Below are positions 12,030-22,759 of a DNA stretch of 64,000 bases, piece by piece. This DNA comes from Cristatella mucedo. Lineage: Eukaryota; Bryozoa; Phylactolaemata; Cristatellidae. Each line of letters begins with the position of its first letter. Position 1 is the first letter of the stretch. The DNA lies in NCBI GenBank assembly GCA_009760855.2, contig WPIO01000145.1, positions 645,001-709,000 of the forward strand, written 5' to 3'. The position numbers and the translations under genes were made by a program. Below the pieces are notes generated by a model, which ran no database searches, was not told where the DNA came from, and saw only the letters and a list, made by a program, of their open reading frames with translations.

Positions 12030-13240
12030 AAATGTGAAAATGATGTGAACGGACGAAGATCAACTAAAGAACCTCTTAAGTACGGGCTACCTTAGGGCTC
12101 TGTGCTCGGTCAACATCTTTTCACAATTTATACTCCCCCTCTTGTCGATGTGATTGCCAAGCAAAATTTAAGCTTTCACTTCTATGTGGATGACGCTCAG
12201 TTGTACCTTTGCTTTGCTCCCTCCCAGCCTTCGAGCACCTCGAAGTCTCTCAACTCACTTGCTGCATGTATTCATAACATCCGCACATGGATGGCAGCAA
12301 ATTTTCTAAAACTAAACGATGATAAAACTAACTTACTAGTTATGGGCAAACCCAGTGTGATTCACAAATTGGAAAGGCTGACGCTCAAAATTGGCTCTGC
12401 CAGCATATCTCCAGTTGAATCAACTCAAAATCTAGGTGTCATGTTCCAAAGTGACCTCTCGTTAGACGACCACATCAGCTCCACAGTCAAGTCTGCCTAC
12501 TTTTAGCTACATAATATTGCTAAAATTCGGAATTTTTTAGATAAGGATACCACGTCTAAGTTGGTACATGCATTTGTGACATCCCGTCTCGATTTCTGTA
12601 ACTCACTGCTTGCTGGTGTACCGGCCTATGCAATCAGGCGCTTACAGCTGGTGCAAAACTCTGCAGCCAGGCTTGTCTGTCGTGAACATCGCAGTTGCCA
12701 CATCACACCACTTCTCGCCGACCTGCACTGGTTCCCAGTCAAGCAGCATATCGACTTTTAGGTTTTGTCACTTACTTTTAGGTCCTTTTATTCTCTGGCT
12801 CCAGCATACCTATCAGAACTATTCTCCCACCAGGCGAAGAATCGTTCAACCCGCTGCTCTGACTCGAATCGTTTAGCCATACGTCGTGCGAACCACGAAA
12901 CCGTTGGAGACTGTGCCTTTAGTGAGTATGCTCCCAAAGCCTGGAACTCACTACGTACGAAGAACGTCACAACGTCCCCCTGACATGAAGACATTGCAAA
13001 AGAAGCTTAAAACGCACATTTTGTTACAGCATTTGGTGGGTCTTTGAGATTCGTCCTTCGTGTGCATGTATGTACCTGCCTATCTGCAGCTCGGTGTGCT
13101 TGCTGCTTGCGGGTGTTACCACCAAATATTTGGTAAAGCTTTATATGCAGCATCTGTAAAGTTTTTAGAGAGAGACATTCAGTTCTCTGAGGGAGCTATA
13201 CAAATGCATTGTTATCATTATTATTTTTTATTATTATCAC
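12030..13240 (+). mobile_element. L2-A LINE fragment: reverse transcriptase to 3' tail
   Basis: Begins in the RT domain just before the box that usually reads PQGSVLG. It contains the catalytic motif as FYVDDAQLYLCF, then WMAANFLKLNDDKTNLLVMG, LVHAFVTSRLDFCNSLLAG and RRLQLVQNSAARLV, all typical of L2. Stops after SAYF and HIDF break the frame. The 3' UTR is the variant with GGTGTTACCACCAAAT, ending in a tail and ATT repeats. An inactive, 5'-truncated copy. Confidence 0.9.
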
Positions 13241-14639
13241 ACTAGCAAGGTATACTCAGCCGAAGCTTGAGAAAGAATGCAAAAGGCTTGACTGAATTTC
13301 CATCGGCTGACACCAATGAGGGCAACGTCTATAAAACCTTGTCGAATCATCGTTGCACAATCTTGAAAAGCTGGTACTAACCGTTAACACTCTCGTTACC
13401 CGCTTCTCGGTTAGAACTTTAACTAGTGATCCCAGTAGCGATCTAGAAAAAAACTTCAATTACACGCCTATCGGGCACCTGTTTTACTCCTAGTCTATGG
13501 AGACTAATTTCCCTCCAGACCTTATATGCGTAGCTATTCTGTGCGGCACTCCGACAAAAAAGCCGCTGACAAAGAAGCCGTAAAAAAAGCCGCTGACGAT
13601 ATACCTAAAAATGATGGAGACAAAAAATAGCCCGACAAAATACGCCAAGAGAAATTAAAAGCATATCGCTGCGAATCTGTTATATTTCCGTTAACTGTAA
13701 CATGAAATGAAAAACCATTTAAATTTTTTTTAAGCGAGTTAAAAAGTGAAAATCCATCAAACATTTTATTCTAAATAATTATAAATATTTTGAGCCCCGA
13801 CTTAAAAGTCGGAGAAACAAACTCGGCAGCGGTCACGCACACAAGAGTGAATATAAAAATTTATCCAAGAGAACTTTCAAAATTCGTGCGAGGGCTGTGT
13901 AGATTTGACAACGTCGCAAACAGTAGGGAGGAAGCGAGGATTGACAGCGTCAGATTATGTCATTGTAAAGCGTATCTCATGCCATCCTCAACTTATAAAA
14001 ATTCGACTTTTGACACATTTTTTTCGGTCAGTATCTATTTCGTAAGTTCGGGCTGACTTTAAATCAAGATTGATTTCTTAACTAATTGATCTATTAGTAA
14101 CTAATTGATCTAATACATATTTGTTCTTATTTATTTGTTTTTTCCGCTTGCTGCCAAATTATTTTCATTCTTTCGTGGTACCGCGCCTTTCAGCAGACCA
14201 TAGATTGCCATCACTCATCTGCATTCAAACTCATCGTGCAATTTTGTAAGGAGATAGAGTAGAGATCGGTGCCGCACATTTCCAAACGGGGAACCGACAA
14301 CCAGAAGCATCGAAGGTGAAAGCGTGCAATAACGTGCTTTGCCCCAACGTATGGTAGAATTGAGTGTCTTGAGTACCCCCATAGAATCGCATACAATTTT
14401 ACAATATAAATTGCGATTTGATTAACAGCAAAATATATCGATCTTACATTATGGTTAAATTTTTTGACGCAATTCATAGTAAAGTTTTAATCAAGAAAAA
14501 AGTTCTTTACAAATTCAATATTTTTATTGTTTATTTATTAAATATTCATCATATATCAGTTATTTTTGCATTTTGTACGCAGGCTATTTTGTCGGGTCGT
14601 CATTCTGTGCAGCATAGATATGCTGCTGTCATGCAGAAT
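13241..14639. other. AT-rich stretch without recognised feature
   Basis: Short ORFs only; no family recognised on either strand. Confidence 0.5.
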
Positions 14640-15170
14640 TAACAATACAATTACGCCCTTAGCCTCAGGTCTTGTCCCTGTACCTTTCAAAAAGGCTGAT
14701 TTTAGGCCATCATTCAAAAAGGTGTGACGAGACTAGTAGAACTTGAGCTGCTTTCGCCCTGATTTCCTGCTGCCGTTTCTATCAAAAGCACTGGAACGAG
14801 TGGCTGCAGACCAGCAAAACTCTCATGTCAAAACTTGAAATACTTGAAAGTAAGCTTCAGTCAGGTTTTGGAACTAATGACTCCAAAGAGTCAGCGTTGC
14901 TTCAGGTATATAGCGATCTTCTCAAGTATGCATACTTAGGTAAAGTCTCTCTGCTTGTTTTTCTTATTTTTTCCGTAGCGTTTGATACTATTAATCGCTA
15001 AGTAGTTAGTTCTCGAGAGCACCTCTCATCTTGCCTGGGAATAACTGGCACTACACTCCAATAGCTTACGTCCTGTCTCACTGTGAGACTCCAGAACATT
15101 TATTTCAACGGGCTACGATCATCCGTTGATCAGGCAAGAACACTTGCCGCCTACAGTAAGTAAAACTCCA
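14640..15170 (+). mobile_element. L2 LINE fragment (N-terminal part of RT)
   Basis: Traces of KALERVAADQ, LQSGFGTNDSKESALLQVYS, and VAFDTINR (the AFDTIDH box of L2 RT). Multiple stops; truncated at both ends. Confidence 0.8.
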
Positions 15171-15298
15171 GTTTCATATGGCGTTGTCATGAAGCCTCTG
15201 TTTAGAATGTAGTCAGCTTGTATTAAAATGGGAGGTAACAGTGGTCTGCTTCGTCTTTTGAGGTCCAGCCGCAGAGGTCTACTAGATACCAAGGGTCT

Positions 15299-15302
<4 letters not shown>

Positions 15303-15347
<45 letters not shown>
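15303..15347. repeat. (TA)n microsatellite at a SINE-B tail
   Basis: About 22 TA units, then the SINE-B tail fragment. Confidence 0.95.
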
Positions 15348-15350
<3 letters not shown>

Positions 15351-15405
15351 CATTTGTATAGCGTCCTAAGAGAACATAATCTCTATTCAGGCGCTTCTCG
15401 TATTG
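15348..15405 (-). mobile_element. SINE-B tail fragment next to (TA)n
   Basis: Only the last ~58 bases (AGCGCCTGAATAGAGATTAT to ACAAATGAACT, minus strand). It abuts the TA array at 15303-15347. Confidence 0.75.
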
Positions 15406-15737
15406 AATCAGCTTGTTGGCTCCCGGCGTGGCCAAGGACTCTTTGCAGGTGACAGTGGGTAACAATGCTCATTTCCAGGTAGACGCTCGAATAAATTCGG
15501 TTATTATCCGTTTAAACGCCCATGTGAACTTTATTCGAATCGCGAAAACTAGCCATAAAACCAGAAGAACTTAATTGTCTCGGATTATGAATTTTGACAG
15601 CCACGATGATGCCTTCATGACTCTGCTAGCCCAACGACAAAAATACTCAATAAGTGAGAAAATCACATCATGGTACATCAAAACTTAAGAAATTGAAGTA
15701 TGCTTGTGTGAGTATTTAATGTCACATCACTCAGGAG

Positions 15738-16102
15738 TCAGCCATTTTGCAGACAGGACATTTCGATCCTTTCAGTTCGATTGAACCACCGGTTGCAACC
15801 ATCACACACCGTGTCGATGGGAGGAAACTCGACAAGTTGGTCTCCGAGCACAGCAGGTATGATTCTCATTGGAAGAAAGGGGTTGTTCTCGTACTTGCCG
15901 AACAGCCTATGAGGCAGTGCTCGATTACATTCGGCGTAGTTCTTGGACGCTTCAGCCCAGCGCGTCGTCGTTCTAGGTTTATTGCCACGAGGTATACAGC
16001 TTTCAAAGTAGTTGTAGAGATCCAAAAAGTGTAGAACGTCATTAGCACAGTATTCCAACAATCGTCCTTGAAGGGGTCGCTTTCTCCACAAAGCACAATC
16101 TT
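15738..16102 (-). CDS. Exonuclease copy a, exon 2 (Exo III motif, frameshifted tail)
   Basis: Begins after attttgcag and encodes [20 protein letters not shown]. The Exo III Tyr and Asp are present. The alternative frame after the 5-base gap would contain the CPVC that pairs with CDGC, but it is no longer read. An ATTAAA lies about 18 bases past the stop. Confidence 0.85.
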
Positions 16103-19100
16103 CTGCAAAATCAACCCGCTACAGTTTATGCAGCATCGCTAGAGCAGTGTAACAGCAATCGTCCGCGAATTGCTGCTTTCAGCGTGAAGCAGGATCGGCG
16201 GAAAAATCAACTTGTTCACAAGCGCTTAGTGGAAAATTTCAGAAAAAGAAAATGTCACTGTCAGTTACACACTACGACACAACCATGTCTTAAAAGCAGC
16301 GAGGTAACGAGCACAGTATTAAATGGTGGGCTATTACGACCCTGGGCTATCGACTGCTACAGAAGTCAGCCGCCAACGCCTAAGCAAGACATTTCCCCAG
16401 AATTCAATCAATTTCGCGAGACGGAGAACTCTACGCACTGTTATATTTGGACCGTTAGGGAAAAATCAGGTGCTACTTGATGACTGATAAGTATCTAAGT
16501 GTATCCACCCAGAGGAGGTTATATTAAAAATGCCGCCACCAGCACGCAGAGCCAGCACAATTCGTCCTCGGCCATGAATAAGTCACAACCATGTCTTCTT
16601 AGTTGTCTCTCTCTCTCCCTCTCTTTCTCTCTCTTTCTCTGGTAGCCAGCAATTCTGCTAAAAGCCCACGCGTTAGTAGCCATTAGTTAGTGTGTTACCC
16701 TGCAATAGCAGCCGGTGATTCCGGTGCGACCGCTGCTCGGTATTTCTGTTGGAAGGATGAACATCGAATGAGGCTTTTGCCGGCGCTCTGGTCAGCAGTC
16801 AGTCCACTCAGTTTTTCATCTGCGGATCGCCGTGATGGTAGTACTGTGGCATTCTCAGTCACTCAGCCGTGGCCGTAAGGCCATAAAGCTAAGCAGCACG
16901 ATCATAGCCACATACAAAAGCACACTGCCACGCAATGGCCACACGGACAGCCATATTTACTGCAGTCATGTAGTCACAGCCATTTGCACGGACACCCATG
17001 CCAAGACCCTGAGCTATTCTACTCTATTTCTTAGCCTTTCTTGGTTTGGGCCTTGTTCACGGAACTTAATGTTCGAAATGTTTAAGAACACAATGTACGT
17101 TAAATTGCGGGTGCAACAAATCAGCACAATCCACTACCAAAATCGACCAAAATTAAGGGAAAATCAACCGGAAACATGATTCGCAAAGCTCGAATTTCGA
17201 GTGAATATTTTAATACACCGTACCTATAAAATGTTCTGCGATTTCGCTCTCGCGTCGTAATGCAAAGATCCTGACCGCTACCACAATCTGCTACAATCCA
17301 CTTAAACACACCATAAAGTCGCATGAATTTGGCTTCGCGTAGTTCCAATTAAACTATCAAATTAGAATTAAAATTCCACATTAAAATACAAAATTTAGCG
17401 CTATTGGGCATAGGCATTCTCATGAAATCTACTTTAATCGACTGCATCTACCAGAGCCAGTGCCGAATCCACCGCTATTGGCACTGCAATAGCAGCAGTC
17501 GATTGCACGAGAAGACTCAACAGCAATGGCGTGAAATTTTACGGGTACACTAGAACAATTGCTTTAGTTTAAGGGTAAATTTAGAGCAAATAATAATATC
17601 CCTCCAACAATCAAATAATTGCTCAGATTAACTTTCAAAAGAAAAACATGCTAGAAACAGGATCCGATGTTTCTAAGATTTCTACTTAAAAGTAACGTAC
17701 TTAAATCACGTGTAGGCAAAACATTTTCAACTCAGGAGTACTCTAGAGCAACATAACTTTATATAATTTTTTCCCGATCTCTGCGTCATTTATTAATATT
17801 ACTTGTATCCCCACGTTTTGAACCTTGGTATATCGAGGTACATGTTTGCAGCTTGTTGATGTACATTCTTGTGAATTTTAAACAGCTTCATATACAATAT
17901 ATCTTCGTACCTTGTAAATTCCAAAACTAGGCTAATGCTCCACAGATCGACGCGAAGTTTTCAATGCGAGTTCATTTCTGCTTGTACATCATGCAGTAGT
18001 TCGTTTCTAATTTCGGAAGGATAACTTGCTATACATGTCCATGATTGCAGAATATCATATTTAAGGACGTGTGACGACTTATATAGCAACAGCCATCCTA
18101 CTGACGATCCGATAAAATGCCGTGGAACTGACGGGTGCAGAAATTTCCGGGGCATAAAATACACGCGTAGAAATATAATGATTTGACATGTCAGAAACGG
18201 GTGAGCAATTAAACAATGAAAGGTGGCGAAACTGAAATGACGTTGATTTCTAATTGCCATTCCTGGTTATAAATTCCGTTCCTTATTCTTTACTAAATAT
18301 TTTACTGTGCATTTTTCTGAAAATTTTTATGCCACCACATTCTTGGCTGCACCAGCCAACAGAAAGCCAAGAGAGTACGGGTAGAAATTAATAATAATAA
18401 TAATAATAAATTTGCATAGCGCCCCGAGAGACCCGAATCTCTTTCTAGGCACTTTACAGACGCTGCATAGAAAGCATTAAAAAAAATGATTGGTGGTGAC
18501 CTACGCAAGCAGGAGGCACAGTATAAGCAGGTAAATGAACACAAAAGACGAATCACAAAGACCCATCAAATGCTGCGATCAACTGGTGCGCTTGATCTGA
18601 TGGCCATCTTCTTCGAATGCACTTTCAGCCTATCGACTGCAGCACAAGTAGATTCGCTATGATAAATGTGTCCCCCGCGGCTGGCCGCTGACTGGATTAT
18701 TTGGGGCACTGGTGGAAATGACCATTTAGGAGCCGGTTCAGTCGAAGGCGTTACTATAACTAACAAAAGTATCAAACTGAGCTTCGCTGACCCAGTGGTT
18801 AAGGCTCTCACTCCGACAAAGGTCAAGGTGAATGTATGCGATGGCCGAGGGCCTGGGCTCGAGCCCCGAGGTAGATATATTAAACGCCTGAATAGAGATT
18901 AAGCTCTCTTAGGGCGCTATACAAATGAATTATATTTTTTATCCCAGTAAGCGGTGTCGAAGGTTGTATCAAATGTCGCGAGAACTCAATCGAAATTAAA
19001 CATGAGGCTCCCGGTTAAAGGAGAGGTCCTAGTTGACGACAACGACGATGGCGTAGCAAAGGCGACCGTACCTACGGTCACTTTTGCTTCGCTGTAACGC

Positions 19101-20564
19101 CGCTGGATGACTGCACTTACAACAATACCGCAGCATCAATAGTGGAGCCAACAAATGAGACTGCAGCTGTTCAAGTAGAGGCTATTCTTTTTAGGCACCA
19201 GTGTATATGTACAGCCGCTCTGAATGTCAAGCGAAATTCTAGCACGACAGTGTATGAATCTCTGTGCAGCCGCTCGGCAAGATCGCCGGTGTATGGCCGC
19301 AAAATGTTTGTCGCTGACTGTAGCCTATTCAAGGACTACCTTGCGGAGTCCGATCGAAGAAGATCGCACGAGAGGCTAAAGACGATCTGCAAAGTTTTGA
19401 AAGTCCGGAAAGGTAAAAAGACAGAGACATTCTTGGAGAGTGCATTGCTGCTGTAGCAGACACTGTACGTGCTTGCAACCGCGGCTGGTGTCCAACGAGC
19501 GTAGCTTCTTCGAGCTTGTTCTATGCTCTCCATAAAGTACAACTCGACGATAAAATTGACTCGGCGAGATCGGGGGGGGGGGCGGGGGGACACGCGTTGT
19601 ATCTTTTCAGGCTGAGCTCCTGCTCCATTCCTACCTGGCGCTACATTATTACATTATTCTATTCTATTCTATTATATTATTATATATTATATTGTTATTA
19701 TTATATATTATATATTATTATAGATACATACATTATTCTATCATATAGAATATTATTATTATTATTATATTATTATTATTATTATGTTGTATTATATTTT
19801 ATTATTCTATCATACATTATTACATTGTTATTATTATTCATTATTCATATTATTATTATTAAATTATTCTGAAACCAAGAGTGGCCGCCGATATTATGTA
19901 AACCTCGAAACTAGGCTAGGCATTTGAACGGTTCAGGACATAAACATCTCTCGAGCCGGCGCGAGGAGGAGGAGACGAACTAAACTGTGCCGATGAGGTA
20001 CTACAAAAACGAATCAACTTGGCGACACGCTCATTACGCCATCTGTTTTGGTGGGCTCACAATATTGCTGAGTGGGGGATTCTTACCTGTGAATAGAACC
20101 TTCACCTCCTCTTTGAGCTTCGCACCCGCGTAACCACCGACGTGCTTAGTCAACGCTTTGCCGAGCCCCATGACGAGCCGATTTGAGTTCAGCCTGATGA
20201 TGTATCCCAGCAGCTGGAGGTCCCTGACACCATCGAGGCGCACACCGTATTGATGCTGCAGTGCGTCGGCGTCGTTTCGGCAGTCGTACATGAGCTTCAA
20301 GACGTCCTGCCTCTCCAGCAGCTCCCTCAAGCCGTTGTCAAATAGCCAGCTGCCCAGCGTGACGACGTCGAATAGGTACACCGCGTTGCCGCCGGCGGCC
20401 GGGGGTGGCAGAAAGCGGCGAATCTGTACGATGCACAGCTCCCCTCTGCGAGACAGGTCGACCCCCTCGCAATCCAGGCCGATCATAGTGCTCGCTCGAA
20501 GCTCTTTAATGGCCTCGGCGGCTTGTTCTCGATCGTCGACGAGTACGTAGCTTCGAGAAGCCAT
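15738..20564 (-). CDS. EXD1-like DEDDy 3'-5' exonuclease, copy a (2 exons; C-terminal zinc knuckle broken)
   Basis: Exon 1 is 20564-20087 (donor GTAAGA) and exon 2 is 16102-15738 (acceptor attttgcag). The join is in phase and gives 280 residues. Exonuclease motifs are visible: LDCEGV with D31 and E33, CRNDADAL with D98, VRDLQLL with D115, and EYCANDV with Y177 and D181, that is, DEDDy. By family this is an RNase D/EXD1-like nuclease acting on RNA or DNA 3' ends, with two metal ions; EXD1 itself works in piRNA biogenesis. At the C-terminus CDGC (259-262) is kept, but the partner CxxC is lost: relative to copy b, 5 bases are missing after the NRTE codons, so the frame shifts and stops at 280. 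The remaining catalytic part looks intact. The intron (3984 bp) holds an L2 tail and a SINE-B. It may be a functional shortened paralogue or an early pseudogene. Confidence 0.82.
18387..18575 (-). mobile_element. L2-A variant tail in the copy a intron
   Basis: Minus strand: GTGATTCGTCTTTTGTGTTC, the GGTCACCACCAATCATT variant UTR, tail AAAGTGCCTAGAAAGAGATT and ATT repeats. Confidence 0.83.
18780..18935 (+). mobile_element. SINE-B in the intron of exonuclease copy a
   Basis: Head CCCAGTGGTTAAGGCTCTCA, then GGGCTCGAGCCCCGAGG and tail CGCCTGAATAGAGATTAAGC. It has no counterpart at the matching place in the copy b intron. Confidence 0.83.
19640..19865. repeat. AT-rich ATT/ATTCT low-complexity tract
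   Basis: Mixed TATTA, ATTCT and ATT repeats inside the copy a intron; no gene content. Confidence 0.9.
20087..20564 (-). CDS. Exonuclease copy a, exon 1 (Exo I and Exo II motifs)
   Basis: 478 bp from ATG to donor GTAAGA, with the same length and phase as exon 1 of copy b at a constant offset of 12,824. Residues 1-124 are identical to copy b; residues after YIIR diverge. Confidence 0.88.
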
Positions 20565-20889
20565 CTCCTGTCTCCTGCCAACGTGCCCTCAAACCGCACG
20601 ATGCGAAAGCTTCGGGTAAGAATGGCAGGTGCGACGGAAGCGCAGACGGAGTAGATCGAGCCAGAACGACCTCTGACCCCGATCGGTACGATACCGATTA
20701 GAGCAACCCGGAAGCCTCGCTTAGTTCATAGCCTCAACTCCCCCTGCTAAATCACTAACTGACTACTTATGTTTGCTCTCCTGCGGCGTTTGGTTGGGTC
20801 GGTTTCAGGACTCCGATGCAAATCCAACTTTCAGTGTATTACTCAGTCGGAGCTAGGAATGCTGCTGGTGACTTCTAAAGTTGATTTAT

Positions 20890-21225
20890 ATCCTACTTAT
20901 GACTGGATTCAGTGGGTCCATGTGATTCGTCCTTTGCATGCCTATTCGTGCTGATACTTGCATGCTGCCACTAACCACACTTGCATGGTGACCCTGTGCA
21001 TGTAACCCCTACCATATTATTCGTGTTGTTTATCAAGCACGATACCACTCACCATTCGACAGTGTTTCCATTGCAGCAAATGAAAAGCGCCTAGAAAGAG
21101 ACCAAAGAAGACCGCCTAGAAAGAGACCTTTGACCAAAAGCTTTCTATACCGCGGGTGTTAAGTGCCTAGACAGGGATTCAGTTCTCTGAGAGTGCTACG
21201 CAAATGTCTTATTGTTATTATTATA
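20890..21225 (+). mobile_element. L2-A LINE 3' end with internally repeated tail
   Basis: UTR (GTGGGTCCATGTGATTCGTC, TGCATGCTGCCACTAACCAC), then tail pieces repeated three times (GCGCCTAGAAAGAGACC, CGCCTAGAAAGAGACC, GTGCCTAGACAGGGATT) before ATT repeats. Confidence 0.85.
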
Positions 21226-21479
21226 AGGTCCGTGCGTTTGTCTCCGCGTTTTCGATGATTGTGGGGATAGCACTAAACTGGACGCGCAGCAAAATTGTGT
21301 GCTTGTGAAAAAAGCTCAGCCAAATCCCTTATAAGTGCTTGGTATCTCGGTCCAGCTCTCGCCAACGAGCTCGTGAGCCATAGGCAACGGTAAGCTGAGT
21401 CGCGCCGGAAATGTTGCGTCCCAGGCGACCTGCGTATTTTGCGTTTCTTGCAATGAACAGAGAGTCAGCAGTTGGCTAC

Positions 21480-21710
21480 ACCACTTTAAAAGAGGCGGAA
21501 TATGCCTTCGAAACCAAGCGTTCGGCGTTACAGCATCTGCTTACTTTGTGTTAATTGTTCTTTATATGCATGTGAATGTGGAAATTTCGCCTACTATCGC
21601 TTATCAGTCAACATTCTTCCAGTCAAGCATATAGAAAGCGTTTGGTCAAAGACTTCGTTGTCTTTAGGCCCTATACAAATGTCTAATTATACGTATTTAT
21701 GCTTGTGACA
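21480..21710 (+). mobile_element. Diverged LINE-like 3' end
   Basis: TAATTGTTCTTTATATGCAT resembles the L2 UTR. It ends in AAAGCGTTTGGTCAAAGACT and GGCCCTATACAAATGTCTAA, an L2-like tail pattern. Related sequence recurs at about 22757-22920 and 34450-34560. Confidence 0.55.
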
Positions 21711-21900
21711 GAGTACTCGAACGTTTATCCATAGGATTCAGCCTACAGGTTCAGCAATGACAGAAACCTCACCGGCTGCTTTAGGTCACGTGACACAACA
21801 TTAGCACGAATACCGTCTGTTCTTTCGAGCCGCATCGCCGAAGCGAGACTCGCAGAATGACAGAAAGCCCGACCGACAGATAGAAATAAAATAAATGCAT

Positions 21901-22050
21901 ACTAGCTGATTTAACAGCCTCTTTTTATAGCGACAGAAGAGCCTTTACAGCTATCACCGCCGCTTCCAGTGGCAATAAAGGATCGCCCACAGCAGGACTC
22001 GAACCCACGACTTCGTGACCAACGTCACGAAAAGCCACCTGCGGCTCACC
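21901..22050 (-). mobile_element. SINE-A, box A region rearranged
   Basis: On the minus strand the B-box region GGGTTCGAGTCCTGC and the 3' domain are clear. The part between box A and box B is shortened. There is no counterpart at the matching place in the copy b segment, so it came after the segmental duplication or was lost there. Confidence 0.82.
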
Positions 22051-22579
22051 ATGTGTATCCAGGAAAGATGGAGAGAACCAGGATACAACACGCATTGCAT
22101 TAGGAGCCATCAATAATGGCACCAAATTTCTAGTTTCAACATTCTGATACCATTCAGCCCATCGCAGAACAACGAATTAGCTACAATCTTTTCTAATGTC
22201 AAGACCGCTAGTGCCAGAAGCTTTTGCTCCGTGCGCCATGGACCGTGGAGCCAGCTTCCACAATTCGTACCCAAAGACTGGCCTTCCTTCTTTCCGGTGA
22301 CCAACCGTAGGCATTTCTTTCCCAGCCTTCAAAAACTGTTACTTCTAGGCTTCTGTACTTCTTTCACTGCTCTCTAGACTCTGGTATGCTTCTAATTTCT
22401 CTTTATCTCACGAGATGCTGTCTTCTAGTAATGCTCTATACTGATTAGACGAGGACTGGAGAATGAACACTTCCTGTAGGGACAGGGCACCCGATTACTA
22501 TTCTTCTGGAGCCCAGGACTCGCTGCCGACCGACAGCAAGACACCCTCAGACTTGATAATAATGTTAATAATAGTATTA

Positions 22580-22700
22580 GGTGATTAAACAGCCTCATTT
22601 GCATCGCAACAGAAGGACCTTATCGGCTATCACCGCCGCCTGAAGTTGGTAATAAAGAATCATCCAATCAGCGGATTCGAAGCCAGGACCTGAAGGAGAC
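22580..22700 (-). mobile_element. SINE-A, shared with the duplicate segment
   Basis: Diverged copy (GGCTTCGAATCCGC and the 3' domain, minus strand). Flanks on both sides match the flanks of the copy at 34264-34425, so the insertion predates the segmental duplication. Confidence 0.8.
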
Positions 22701-22759
22701 GAAGAGAGAGAGAGATCGCAGCCTGACGTTCTGTATCGAGTGAAGCCCGCCCGTTCCTA

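Larger units (their letters stand above)
16103..20086. other. Intron of exonuclease copy a
   Basis: Contains the CT-rich 16600-16640 stretch, an L2 tail, SINE-B and an AT-rich tract. A 104-codon plus-strand ORF (19142-19456) is unexplained. Confidence 0.6.

Noticed and set aside
12102..12761. Reverse transcriptase as a host or active gene
   Set aside because: In-frame stops, 5' truncation and the terminal L2 tail show a dead LINE copy.
13524..14640. Possible transposon with ends near 13530 and 14585 (similar ATTCTGTGC and GACAAAAT words)
   Set aside because: The matches are short, not in consistent inverted order, and no transposase lies between.
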